Shown here piece after piece: positions 25,788 to 34,440 of a stretch of DNA of 50,962 bases. The notes beneath the pieces are model-generated. The model had not been told where the DNA came from. It saw only the letters and a list, made by a program, of their open reading frames with translations, and did no database searches. The stretch's first letter is position 1, and every line of letters starts with the position of its first letter. The stretch comes from Alphaproteobacteria bacterium (lineage in GTDB: Bacteria > Pseudomonadota > Alphaproteobacteria > Micropepsales > Micropepsaceae): the NCBI GenBank assembly GCA_016792565.1, contig JAEUMK010000023.1:1-50962 (forward strand). Reading direction: 5' to 3'. The position numbers and the translations under genes were made by a program.

Positions 25788-26384
25788 TCAGCCGGGATCG
25801 AACAGCGTGTGAAGCAGGTCGATGTGCAGCGCGCGCCGGTTGAGCGTCTGGCGCTTGCGCAGCACGACCAGCGTATCGACCGCCTCGACCGTGTCGAAAT
25901 ACTTCTCCGCGTTGGAGTAGCGATGACGCAGCGCGTAGTCGTGACAGATGATCGTCGCGGCGTCGTCGGCCATCACCGCGCAGGTCAGCAGCGCCGCCGC
26001 CCGAAATCTGCCGTCCACGAGAATGAGATCGAAGCGGAAATCCGTTAGGGCGAACGGATCGATGCAGTAGGACGGCCAGTTGCGAATTCTCCCCTCGGTC
26101 GCCGGCCAACCCCAAGCGCCAACGGGTCCCACGTCCACGTGGCGGAATGTCAACCTGCCTACCGCTATGGCCGCCTGAACATCCTCCTGATCTTTCAACC
26201 TCTCGATCCAGCCCAGGTCGGTATCGACCGAGTATATGGTTGCCTTGCTCGAACTGGCGGCCATCACCGTGCTGCCGCCGCAGCCATACTCCAGATAGTG
26301 CCGCGCACCGGCGAGATGCCGCCGCAGAATGTCTGCCTCGGGCGGCGTCATCGCGATCGGATAGTCGGCCATACGATACATCAT
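25788..26384 (-). CDS. SAM-dependent methyltransferase-like protein, lower GC
   Basis: A 198-residue protein with a possible SAM-binding loop (YLEYGCGGSTVMAAS) and the following acidic strand end YSVDTDLGWIERL, then FDLILVDGRFRAAALL and IICHDYALRHRY. This arrangement resembles small class I methyltransferases found with surface polysaccharide genes, but the target is unknown. The start is uncertain: ATG codons at 26384, 26381 and 26372 are all possible and none has a good ribosome binding site. Its base composition is visibly lower than its neighbours, suggesting transfer. It converges on ilvD with nine bases between stops. Confidence 0.65.
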   Translation of the reverse strand: MMYRMADYPIAMTPPEADILRRHLAGARHYLEYGCGGSTVMAASSSKATIYSVDTDLGWIERLKDQEDVQAAIAVGRLTFRHVDVGPVGAWGWPATEGRIRNWPSYCIDPFALTDFRFDLILVDGRFRAAALLTCAVMADDAATIICHDYALRHRYSNAEKYFDTVEAVDTLVVLRKRQTLNRRALHIDLLHTLFDPG

Positions 26385-26430
26385 CCCAGCGAAGTCAGGT
26401 CCATGGCAGGCGCAAACTAGGCGGCGGCGT

Positions 26431-27750
26431 CTAGCCCATCGCCGCCGCCCGTGCCGCCCAGGCACGGTTGACGGGGCTGCCGGCCTTCCAGGACAGGCGC
26501 TCGGCGGTCAGCGCGGCGGCGAGGGCGCGGTCGCCCGCGCGGATCGCCGCCTCTGTCGCGGTCCAGTGCACCGCGTCGCGCTGAGCGTGGCTGCCGCCGC
26601 CGATGGCGAGCTTGGGCAGCGCCGGGACGAGATGGTCCAGCACGCCCTGCCAGTCGCCGCGTCCGAACGCCCAGACGCCCCGCATCACCGGCAGACCGGC
26701 CTCGCGCGCGGCGAGTGCGTTGACGAAGCGGCCCTCGGCGACCCTCGCTGCGGCGCGTTCCAGACGGCCATAGGCCGCATCGCGTCGGGTCGCCGCAAAG
26801 GCCATCGCGGCATGCATGTCGTTGAAGGCGTAGAGCCCCTGCTCCGCCCGCGCCTCCCAGGCATCGGCGACGGCGGTCCAGCGGTCGCCGACATCGTGGC
26901 CGAGGGTCCACACCCGCCAGAGCAGCGCAGCGGCGTCGCAGAGCTGCATGGCCTGGGCGAGACCGAGGGTCAGGATGCGCTCGTCGTAGATGGCGAGCAG
27001 CGCGCCGAGGTCGCCGCGATCGAGCTCGGCGACCGCCATGTGCCACCAATTGTGGCAGGCGAGCAGGCCATCCCGGTCCCAGCCGGCCTGCGTCGCGCGC
27101 AGCCAGGCGACGCCTTCATCGGCGCGGCCCTCCATCTCCATGACGTGGGCGACGGCGTGGGCGCCCCAGGCGTCCTGCGGGTCGCGGGTGACCGCCTCGC
27201 GGCCCGCCGCCTCGGCGCGGCGATAGTCGCCCGCCTCCTCCAGCCCGAAGGCGTGCATGCCCAGCATGAAGCCGTAGCCGGGGACGCTCTCGTTCCAGTG
27301 CGGCAGGACCCGGGCCACGCGGTCGCGCAGCATGATCGAGTGTCCGAGAAAGAAGTCGCCCTGCTGCGCCATCTGGACGGCGAAGATGTCGCGGGGATGA
27401 TCGATGGCGATGCGGCCCCATGTTTCGGTGGCGCGCTCGAAATCGCCATCGGCGAAGAGGCGTGCGGCGGCGACATGGGCGCGCTCGCGTTCGTTGGCGT
27501 GCGGCAGCAGCGGCCCGGCGGCGCTGAGCGCCCGGTCGGTGTAGCTTTCGAAGGTCCGGTCCATCGCGGTCGCGAACACCGCCGCGAGGAAGGCGTGGCC
27601 CATGATGAAGTCCGGCTCGGCCTTCAGCGCGGCGACCAGCGTGCCGACCGGATCGCCGTGGAAGGCGTTGAGCTGCGCCGTGGCGCTGTCGAGCGCGGCG
27701 ACGGCGGCCGGGGAGGCGGTGGAGAGCGCGTTGCCGCGGCAGTCTTGCAT
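26431..27750 (-). CDS. TPR-repeat protein, TTC38-like
   Basis: A 439-residue all-helical protein resembling the tetratricopeptide protein TTC38 family. Helical pairs start after about residue 20. Recognisable stretches include AHVMEMEGRADEGVAWLRATQ and the histidine-containing LACHNWWHMAVAELDRGDL, both common in this family. No signal peptide or membrane segment is seen, so it is cytosolic. The family has no known reaction. It begins four bases after nnr ends, so it belongs to the same transcript as amidase and nnr. Confidence 0.8.
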   Translation of the reverse strand: MQDCRGNALSTASPAAVAALDSATAQLNAFHGDPVGTLVAALKAEPDFIMGHAFLAAVFATAMDRTFESYTDRALSAAGPLLPHANERERAHVAAARLFADGDFERATETWGRIAIDHPRDIFAVQMAQQGDFFLGHSIMLRDRVARVLPHWNESVPGYGFMLGMHAFGLEEAGDYRRAEAAGREAVTRDPQDAWGAHAVAHVMEMEGRADEGVAWLRATQAGWDRDGLLACHNWWHMAVAELDRGDLGALLAIYDERILTLGLAQAMQLCDAAALLWRVWTLGHDVGDRWTAVADAWEARAEQGLYAFNDMHAAMAFAATRRDAAYGRLERAAARVAEGRFVNALAAREAGLPVMRGVWAFGRGDWQGVLDHLVPALPKLAIGGGSHAQRDAVHWTATEAAIRAGDRALAAALTAERLSWKAGSPVNRAWAARAAAMG

Positions 27751-27754
27751 GGGC

Positions 27755-29236
27755 TCAGGCCTGACCTGGAAGGGCGGAAAGAACGGCGGGGATCACGGGC
27801 GGCAGGTCGTCGGCGATAAGGCCCGGCCCGACGCGGCGCGCCGCCGCTCCGTGAAGAGCGACGCCGGCGCAGGCGGCCGCGAAGGGATCGAGCCCCTGCG
27901 CGAGCAGGCCGCCGATCAGTCCGGCGAGCACGTCGCCGGTTCCGGCGGTGGCCAGCCAAGGCGGGGACAGCGCGTCGATGACGGCACGGCCGTCCGGCGT
28001 GGCGATGACGGTATCCGGCCCCTTGAAGACGACGGTCGCCCCGGCGGCGCGCGCGGCGGCGCGGGCGGCCTCCAGCTTGCCGCTGCGCGGTATCTCGGCG
28101 GCGATGGCGGGAAAGAGCCGCGCGAACTCGCCGCCATGGGGCGTGAGGACGCAGCGATCGTGAGTCTTCTGAATCGCTTGCGCGCCGGTCTTCGCAATCA
28201 GGGTCAGCGCGTCGGCATCGAGCACGGTGGCGCGACGGGCGGCGAGAACGGCGTTCACCTTGGCGGCGGCGGTCTGGTCGAGACCGAGGCCGGGTCCGAT
28301 GACGACGGCGTTGCGGCGCTCGTCGGCAAGCGCGGTTTCGAGGAGCTCACTGCGCACCATGACGGCATCGAGCCGGGCGGCGTGGATGCGCGCGGCCTCC
28401 AGCGGCGCGACGATCGTGGTGAGCCCCGCCCCGGCCCGCGCGGCGGCGCGCGCGGCGAGGCGCGAGGCGCCCGTCGTCTCCGGCCCGCCCGAGACGACGA
28501 GGCAATGGCCGCGGGAGTATTTGTGTCCCTCAGGGTCCGACGGCGAGGCGGTCGCGCCCGCCAGCGCAAAGACGGCCGGGTCATCGGCCATCGCCCTGGC
28601 GACCGCCTCGTCCGGCATGCCGATATCGGCGACCGCGATCTCGCCGCAGCGGGCGCGGCCGGGCATGAGCAGATGGCCGGGCTTGCGGCGGACGAAGGTG
28701 ACGGTGAGCGCCGCGTGGAAGGCGAGGCCGCCAAGCGCCGCGCCGGTGTCGCCGTGGACGCCACTGGGCACGTCGATGGCGACGATGCGGTCCTTCAGCC
28801 GGGCCGAGGCTTCGGCGAGACGCGCAGCCTCGCCCTCCAGCGGGCGGGCGAGGCCGGCCCCGAACAGCGCATCGACGAACAGCTCCGCCATCGGGTTCGT
28901 TTCAGCGACCGGCAGCGTCTCGCCGGTCCAGCGGCGGAAGGCCTCGGCGGCGTCGCCCCTTAGGCCGCCGGTGGGCGCAAGCGTCTCGCACCAGACCGGC
29001 CAGCCGCGCTGCTTAAGGATGCGGGCCGCGACATAGCCGTCGCCGCCATTGTTGCCGGGGCCGCAGAGGACCGCCGTGGGACGCGGCGTGAAGCGGCGGC
29101 CGATCTCGTCGGCGACCGCGCGGCCGGCGTTCTCCATCAGCGTCATCGACGGCACGCCGAGAGCGGGCGCGGCGGCGTCGACCGCCGACATCTGCGCGAC
29201 AGTCAGCAGCCGGTCGAGGACCGCCCGGACCGTCAT
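27755..29236 (-). CDS. nnr: bifunctional NAD(P)H-hydrate epimerase / ADP-dependent NAD(P)HX dehydratase
   Basis: A 493-residue fused repair enzyme that restores NAD(P)H damaged by hydration. The N-terminal epimerase (YjeF_N) has MENAGRAVADEI and the glycine-rich CGPGNNGGDGYVAARIL; the C-terminal dehydratase has VVIGPGLGLD, LTPHGGEFARLFP and TAGTGDVLAGLIGGLLAQG, the phosphate-binding motif. Start ATG at 29236 touches the amidase stop (TGATG). An open frame extends further upstream but lies inside the amidase gene and is not needed for either domain. Confidence 0.96.
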   Translation of the reverse strand: MTVRAVLDRLLTVAQMSAVDAAAPALGVPSMTLMENAGRAVADEIGRRFTPRPTAVLCGPGNNGGDGYVAARILKQRGWPVWCETLAPTGGLRGDAAEAFRRWTGETLPVAETNPMAELFVDALFGAGLARPLEGEAARLAEASARLKDRIVAIDVPSGVHGDTGAALGGLAFHAALTVTFVRRKPGHLLMPGRARCGEIAVADIGMPDEAVARAMADDPAVFALAGATASPSDPEGHKYSRGHCLVVSGGPETTGASRLAARAAARAGAGLTTIVAPLEAARIHAARLDAVMVRSELLETALADERRNAVVIGPGLGLDQTAAAKVNAVLAARRATVLDADALTLIAKTGAQAIQKTHDRCVLTPHGGEFARLFPAIAAEIPRSGKLEAARAAARAAGATVVFKGPDTVIATPDGRAVIDALSPPWLATAGTGDVLAGLIGGLLAQGLDPFAAACAGVALHGAAARRVGPGLIADDLPPVIPAVLSALPGQA

Positions 29237-30654
29237 CAGAAACCCGGCGCCGTGCGGTGGTGCTCGGGATGGGCGGCCTCGAAGGCGTGAGCGGCGCGGA
29301 GCACGCCGGCGTCGTCGAACATGCGGCCGACGATCTGGAGGCCGATGGGCAGTCCGGCGCTCGTGAAGCCGCCATTGATCGAACAGGCGGGCTGCTGCGT
29401 CAGGTTGAAGGGATAGGAGAAGGGCGTCCACGGCATCCAGAGCCAGTAGGGGTCGGTATCGCCCGGCGACATGCGATCGACGCCAAAAGCCGGGACGGCG
29501 GTCGCGGGGGTGAGGATGAAGTCGAAATGCTCCATCCATTGCCGCATCGCCGCGCCGTAGCGGCCGCGCGCCAGCTGCGCTTCGAAGAAGCGGGGGAGAT
29601 CATATTTCAGCCCCTCCTCCACCATGTGGCGCAGCCAGGGATCGAGCAGGGCCTTCTTTTCCTCCGGCAGCGGGCCGAGATACTGCCCGGCGGCGCCAAA
29701 CCAGAGCGTGCGGAAGATCTCGGACGGGTCTTCGAGCGGAGGATCGACCTCGTCCACCTGCGCGCCGAGCGCCTGGAAGGCCAGCGCCGCGTGGCGGACC
29801 GCTTCCGCGACTTCCGGATCGACGCCCTTCGCCCAGCCGAGCGTCGGGCAATAGGCGATGCGCGCGCCCTTCACGCCCTGCTCCAGCGCGGCGAGAAAGT
29901 CCGGCACGGTGTTGGGCACCTGGTACCAGTCGCGAGCGTCGGGCTTCGCCATCTCGTTCAGCAGCAGCGCCGCGTCCTCGACGGTGCGGGTCATCGGGCC
30001 GACATGGGCGAGCGTGCCGAAGGGCGAGAGCGGCCAAGCGGCAACCCGGCCGAAACTCGGCTTCAGCGCGAAGGTGCCGGTGAAGCTCGCCGGGATGCGG
30101 ACCGAGCCGCCGCCGTCGGTGCCGAGGGCGAGCGGCGCGAAGCCGGCCGCCAGCGCCGCCGACGAGCCGCCGCTGGAGCCGCCCGGCGTCTTCGACAGGT
30201 CCCAGGGATTGCGGGTTGTGCCGGTGAGCGTGTTGTCGTTGGTGCCCTTGAAGCCGAACTCCGGCGTCGTAGTCTTGCCGATGAAGACCGCGCCGGCCTC
30301 GCGCAGCCGGGCGACCGAAGGCGCGTCGTCGCCCCAGGGCTGGTCCCTCTCCACGGTGCGCGAGCCGCGCAGCGTCGGCCAGCCCTTCGTGACCAGCAGG
30401 TCCTTGATCGCCACCGGCACACCGTCGAGCGGCGAGAGCGGGGCGCCCGCCATCCAGCGATCCTGGCTGGCTTCGGCCTGGGCGATCGTCGCGCCGCTGT
30501 CGATCACGCAGAAGGCGTTGACCTTGGCGTCGAGCGCCTCGATGCGGCCGAGCAGTCCTTCGGCGATCTCGACCGGCGAGACTTCGCCCGAGGCGTAGGC
30601 GCGCCCCAGCGCCGCGGCGGACAGCCATTGGGGATCGTCGAGATCGTCGGTCAT
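29236..30654 (-). CDS. amidase (amidase signature family)
   Basis: A 472-residue hydrolase of the amidase signature family. Its triad is visible: Lys84 in AIKDL, cis-Ser160 in GGSSGGSSAAL, and nucleophile Ser184 in GTDGGGSVRIPASFTG. It could act on a short amide or a secondary amide substrate; GatA is unlikely because no gatB or gatC is near. No signal peptide is seen. It is followed directly by nnr (one-base overlap) and lies 68 bases after the phosphatase gene on the same strand. Confidence 0.93.
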   Translation of the reverse strand: MTDDLDDPQWLSAAALGRAYASGEVSPVEIAEGLLGRIEALDAKVNAFCVIDSGATIAQAEASQDRWMAGAPLSPLDGVPVAIKDLLVTKGWPTLRGSRTVERDQPWGDDAPSVARLREAGAVFIGKTTTPEFGFKGTNDNTLTGTTRNPWDLSKTPGGSSGGSSAALAAGFAPLALGTDGGGSVRIPASFTGTFALKPSFGRVAAWPLSPFGTLAHVGPMTRTVEDAALLLNEMAKPDARDWYQVPNTVPDFLAALEQGVKGARIAYCPTLGWAKGVDPEVAEAVRHAALAFQALGAQVDEVDPPLEDPSEIFRTLWFGAAGQYLGPLPEEKKALLDPWLRHMVEEGLKYDLPRFFEAQLARGRYGAAMRQWMEHFDFILTPATAVPAFGVDRMSPGDTDPYWLWMPWTPFSYPFNLTQQPACSINGGFTSAGLPIGLQIVGRMFDDAGVLRAAHAFEAAHPEHHRTAPGF

Positions 30655-30722
30655 GGGCGAAGGTTAGTGCGGGGGCGGCAAAAGAAGAAGGCGTCTCGTG
30701 GGCCGCGGCCTCGACCCAGGCC

Positions 30723-31271
30723 TCAACGGACGACCGTTTCGGCCTCGCGGCCCTTTTCGATCAGCGTCAGCGTGCGGCCATCGGTCTCCAGGATGGTGAT
30801 CGAGCCGTTGGCCGGCGAGAACAGTGTGGCTCGGTCGTCGCCTTCCGCCGCGCCGACCGCGACGTTGATCGCCACGAAATGGCTGAAGATCGCGCAGGGG
30901 CGCGGCTGGCGGACCAGCGTCGCCACGACACTGTCGCGCCAGGCGCGGCGCATGGCGTCCGCCTCGCTCCAGCGGCCGGTCATCAGGGCGCGCAACCAGA
31001 CGCCGCGCGTATCGAGCGGGATGTCGGGCGACGGTACTTCCGCAACACCCGGCTCGATGCGGGCGTGAGTCTCCCACAGCCGCTCCAGCGGCGCGGCGGT
31101 CTCGCGGGCCCGGGCGAGCGGGCTGGAGAGGATCGGCATCGGCGGCAGCGCGGCAAGCGTGCGCGCCGCCTCCTCCGCTTCGGCGCGGCCCTGGTCGTCG
31201 AGACCGGGATCGGCGGCCTCGGCCCAGCTCGCCGAGGCGCGGCCGTGCCGGACGATGTAGATCCGGGGCAT
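30723..31271 (-). CDS. histidine phosphatase family protein
   Basis: A 182-residue phosphoglycerate-mutase-like phosphatase. The catalytic RHG motif is at the start (MPRIYIVRHGRASAS), and the second histidine lies in CAIFSHFVAINVAVG. The substrate is unknown; short members of this family often hydrolyse small phosphoesters. The start ATG at 31271 lies only four bases from the upstream thiolase-like stop, so the genes are probably translated as a pair. A longer frame starting in the thiolase gene is not needed. Confidence 0.88.
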   Translation of the reverse strand: MPRIYIVRHGRASASWAEAADPGLDDQGRAEAEEAARTLAALPPMPILSSPLARARETAAPLERLWETHARIEPGVAEVPSPDIPLDTRGVWLRALMTGRWSEADAMRRAWRDSVVATLVRQPRPCAIFSHFVAINVAVGAAEGDDRATLFSPANGSITILETDGRTLTLIEKGREAETVVR

Positions 31272-31275
31272 GGGG

Positions 31276-32829
31276 TCAGGCCGCCACGAAGATGTTCTTG
31301 CCGTTCTCGTGGCGCACGGTCCCTTTGCGGCCGAGGCCTTCCTTCGCCATGAGGTCCTCCATCGCGGCGACATCGCCGGCCGGAGTGTTGGCCAGGAAGC
31401 GGCTGCCGTCGGCGAGGCGGCCGACGACGATGCCGAGCATCGGGCCGTTGCGGTCGTGGACCACCGTGTAGGTCTCGATGGTCGCCGCGCCGTTCGCCTC
31501 GACGACGACCTTGGGGCGCGGCAGGGCGTCGATCTGCTTCTGGTAGTCCTTGGGGTTCTCGCGCTTCCAGGGGCCTTTCGTCGGCGCCGTCGAATAGATG
31601 CCGCAGGCGTGCTTGGTGGCGTACATGCCGTTGGCGGTGACGAGGCCGAAGGCGCCGGGCTTCTCGCGCACCTTGTCCATCATCGTGACGATGGAGTGCA
31701 TGACGTAGTTGTTCCCGGCGCCGCCGAAATACGGCAGGCCGCCGGTGACCGTGAAGCCGCGCGGGTCGTCCTCGGCAAGGCCGAAGGCGTCGAGCGCGTA
31801 TTCGACCGCGCTCGGGAAGCAGGAGTAGAGATCCATCAGCGCGATATCGGCGATGGTGAGGCCGGCCATCGCGAAGGCCTTCTCGCCCATCAGCTTGATG
31901 GCCGGCGAGACGGTGTAGTCGGCGCGCTCGCTGAGGTGCCAGATGTCGGTCGCCTCGGCGCAGCCGTGGAGATAGACCCACTTCTCCTCCGGCACGCCAA
32001 GCTCGCGCGCCTTGCCGACGCTTGTCATCACGACCGCGGCGGCCTGATCGACCTCGATCACCGCGTTCATGTACTTGGTGTAGGGGAAGCCGACATAGCG
32101 GTTCTTCGGTCCCGGCGTCGCGATCTCCTCGGCGCTGCGGCGCGTCGGGAACCAGGACAGCGGATTGGCTGCCGCGACCTCGTTGTAGCGGGCGAAGAGT
32201 TCGCCCAGCTTCTTCTGGTGCTCGGCGACCGTACGGCCCTTGGCGCCCCGGATGGCGTTCTCGAACAGGGGGTAGTTGTTCACCGGGAACCAGACCCCGT
32301 GGGCCTTTTCGTAGTCGTTGACGCCGCGGCGATAGTCGCCGAACTCCTCGGGCGTGCCGCCCGCGTCCTCGCCCCATTCCAGCTTGAGGCCGGCCTTCAG
32401 CGCGCCCAGCAGCGTCGCCAGGTTCTCGCAACCCGCGAGCAGCGCGACCTCGGTGCGGCCGGCGGCGATTTCCTCGGCGAAGTGGTTGACCAGCTGCTGC
32501 GGCGTGTTGCCGCCGGGTGCGGTGTAGATCTCGCGCTTCGCCGTGACGCCGAGCTGGCGCGCGACCGAGCGCGGCGGGTTGGTGACGGCGCCGACCGGCA
32601 GACGGCCGGCCTCGGAGGAGTCCGCGATCAGGCGTACGATGGCGATGGCATCGATCGCCTTGACCACGGCGTCGGCCGCGCAGGTGTCGTCGGCGGCAAG
32701 GCGCGCGGCGTGGGTGAGCATCGGCACGGGCGCCTCACCCTCGGCGAACTTGCCCTGCTGGGCCGTGCGCTGGGTGAACTGGCCGCCGCCGATCAGGATG
32801 GGAGTGCGCGGATCGATGCTGTCGCTCAT
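31276..32829 (-). CDS. thiolase-like protein (acetyl-CoA acetyltransferase family)
   Basis: A 517-residue protein of the thiolase superfamily with a C-terminal extension. It begins with PILIGGGQFTQRT, and has TAPGGNTPQQLVNHFAEEIAAG at residues 103-124 and VTANGMYATKHACGIYST in the second half. The nucleophilic Cys of biosynthetic and degradative thiolases (NxxCxSG) appears to be replaced by GGNTPQ; the CxG and HAC elements near the C-terminus remain. Such thiolase-like proteins occur in mycobacteria and many Alphaproteobacteria and their reaction is not established. The start ATG at 32829 gives the normal N-terminus. Confidence 0.83.
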   Translation of the reverse strand: MSDSIDPRTPILIGGGQFTQRTAQQGKFAEGEAPVPMLTHAARLAADDTCAADAVVKAIDAIAIVRLIADSSEAGRLPVGAVTNPPRSVARQLGVTAKREIYTAPGGNTPQQLVNHFAEEIAAGRTEVALLAGCENLATLLGALKAGLKLEWGEDAGGTPEEFGDYRRGVNDYEKAHGVWFPVNNYPLFENAIRGAKGRTVAEHQKKLGELFARYNEVAAANPLSWFPTRRSAEEIATPGPKNRYVGFPYTKYMNAVIEVDQAAAVVMTSVGKARELGVPEEKWVYLHGCAEATDIWHLSERADYTVSPAIKLMGEKAFAMAGLTIADIALMDLYSCFPSAVEYALDAFGLAEDDPRGFTVTGGLPYFGGAGNNYVMHSIVTMMDKVREKPGAFGLVTANGMYATKHACGIYSTAPTKGPWKRENPKDYQKQIDALPRPKVVVEANGAATIETYTVVHDRNGPMLGIVVGRLADGSRFLANTPAGDVAAMEDLMAKEGLGRKGTVRHENGKNIFVAA

Positions 32830-32986
32830 GCCGGTTGTCCGATCTTGGGTTCCTGGGTGATGTCCGGTTTGGCGCGGTGCGCCGGGCTTGTCCAGTTTCC
32901 GGGGCGGAAACCGCTTGGCGCGCCCCGCCGGGTCGGCTTTGATGACGGAACAAAGACACTCGTATCCGCCCCGGGAGGGCACCAGG

Positions 32987-34081
32987 ATGACCGCCGACAC
33001 TCTCGCCCGCACGCCGGGCGACGTGACGCCCGCGTGGCTGACTGCCGCCTTGCGCCGGGCCGGCACGCTGCACGATGCGACCGTAACCGACATCGCCTCC
33101 AGGCGCGTCGGTCACGGCATGCTGGGCGACAGCGTGCAGTTCACGCTGAGCTATGATCGCGCCGAGGACGGGGCGCCCGCCAGCGTCGTCGGCAAGTTCG
33201 CCTCGTCCGATCCGGTCAGCAAGGCGACCGGGGCGTCGATCGGGCTCTACGCCAAGGAGGTGAATTTCTATCGCACGCTGCGCGACACCGTGGCGGTGCG
33301 TTCGCCCCACCCCTACGTCGCCGAGATCGATCCGGCGACGTCCGACTTCACCCTGATCCTGGAAGACCTCGCCCCGGCGCGCGGCGGCGACCAGATCGCC
33401 GGTTGCTCGCTGGAGGATGCCGAACGGGCGATGGACCAGGCGGCGGCGTTGCACGGGCCGCGCTGGAACGACCCCAGCCTCTTGGAGATCCCCTGGCTGA
33501 TGCCCAGCCCCGATCTCAGCGGGTTTCTGGTGAACAATTTCCCAGCCACCATCGCCGCCTTCCGCGAGCGCTACGACGACATGCTGGAGCCGGAATACAT
33601 GGCCGAGTGCCTGCGTTTCGCCGAGCGAGTGCCGGCGTTCTTCACGCCGCGCGCGATCCCCATCGCGCCCCAGCACACGGACTTCAGGCTCGACAACATG
33701 CTGTTCGATGCGCGGGACGGCGCCGATCCCCTGGCGGTGCTCGACTGGCAGTCGATCGCCGTCGGCTTCGGCATGCTGGACGTCGCCTATTTCGTCGGCG
33801 CGGGACTGCTGCCCGAAGATCGCCGGCGGCACGAGCAAGCGCTCTTCGAGCGTTATCTGGAAGCGCTGAAACCCTATGGCGTCAAGGACTACGACCGCAA
33901 CGCCGCCTGGCGCGACTACCGGGTCGGGATCCTGCAGGGCGTCTTCACCTCGATCTTCGCCTCGGTCGGCACGGTGCGGACGGAGCGCGGCGACCGGATG
34001 TTCATGACCATGGCGCGCCGCCATTGCCAGCACGCCATCGACCTGCAGTCGCTGAAGGCGCTGTCCGAAGCGGCTGACTAA
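32987..34081 (+). CDS. aminoglycoside/choline kinase-like phosphotransferase
   Basis: A 364-residue protein with the phosphotransferase fold. The catalytic loop is HTDFRLDNMLFD and the metal-binding Asp is in VLDWQSIAVGFGMLDVAYF; an ATP-binding region is around SVVGKFASSDPVSK. It resembles ecdysteroid-kinase-like (DUF1679) proteins that are common in Alphaproteobacteria with fatty-acid or steroid genes. The substrate is unknown; antibiotic resistance should not be assumed. GGGAGG lies about nine bases before the ATG at 32987. Its stop overlaps the stop of the NTF2-like gene (34078-34081). Confidence 0.85.
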   Translation: MTADTLARTPGDVTPAWLTAALRRAGTLHDATVTDIASRRVGHGMLGDSVQFTLSYDRAEDGAPASVVGKFASSDPVSKATGASIGLYAKEVNFYRTLRDTVAVRSPHPYVAEIDPATSDFTLILEDLAPARGGDQIAGCSLEDAERAMDQAAALHGPRWNDPSLLEIPWLMPSPDLSGFLVNNFPATIAAFRERYDDMLEPEYMAECLRFAERVPAFFTPRAIPIAPQHTDFRLDNMLFDARDGADPLAVLDWQSIAVGFGMLDVAYFVGAGLLPEDRRRHEQALFERYLEALKPYGVKDYDRNAAWRDYRVGILQGVFTSIFASVGTVRTERGDRMFMTMARRHCQHAIDLQSLKALSEAAD

Positions 34082-34440
34082 GCCGCAGGCGCCAGCATGT
34101 GCACGTAGACCTCGTTGAGGGCGATCTTGCCGTCTTTCAGGACCACGAGATCGAAGCCGCGCATGGCGGGGGCATCGGCGTTGTCGATGGTGCAGTACCA
34201 GCGGCCGCAGAAGCCGTCGCCGGTCGCCCAAGTCTCCTCCGGATCGTAGCGCATCGGCGGCGTCGCCCCGAAGAGGCCGGTCAGATAGGCGCGCAGCGCC
34301 TCGTGGCCGGTCAGTCCCTGCGGCACCTGCGGGTCGAAGTAACGGCAGTCGGCGGCGTAGAAGCCGACAAGGCGCTCGACGTCCTTGTCGCTCCAGGCCT
34401 TGAGCCAGCGTGCGTTGAGGTCGACGATGTCGAGACTCAT
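34078..34440 (-). CDS. NTF2/SnoaL-like protein
   Basis: A 120-residue protein with the cone-shaped NTF2-like fold, suggested by ARWLKAWSDKDVERLVGFYAADCRYFDPQ and the aromatic, charged later strands (ETWATGDGFCGRWYCTID). Members act as small hydrolases, isomerases or binding proteins, and the reaction here is unknown. It overlaps the FAD monooxygenase gene by four bases (ATGA), so the two are translated together and may act on the same substrate. Confidence 0.8.
   Translation of the reverse strand: MSLDIVDLNARWLKAWSDKDVERLVGFYAADCRYFDPQVPQGLTGHEALRAYLTGLFGATPPMRYDPEETWATGDGFCGRWYCTIDNADAPAMRGFDLVVLKDGKIALNEVYVHMLAPAA

Noticed and set aside
31270-33156. 628-codon open frame opposite the thiolase-like gene
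   Set aside because: Same kind of shadow; the minus strand carries clear thiolase-family motifs.
32987-34081. Aminoglycoside resistance gene
   Set aside because: The fold is shared by many kinases. The sequence and context resemble the ecdysteroid-kinase-like group, not resistance enzymes.
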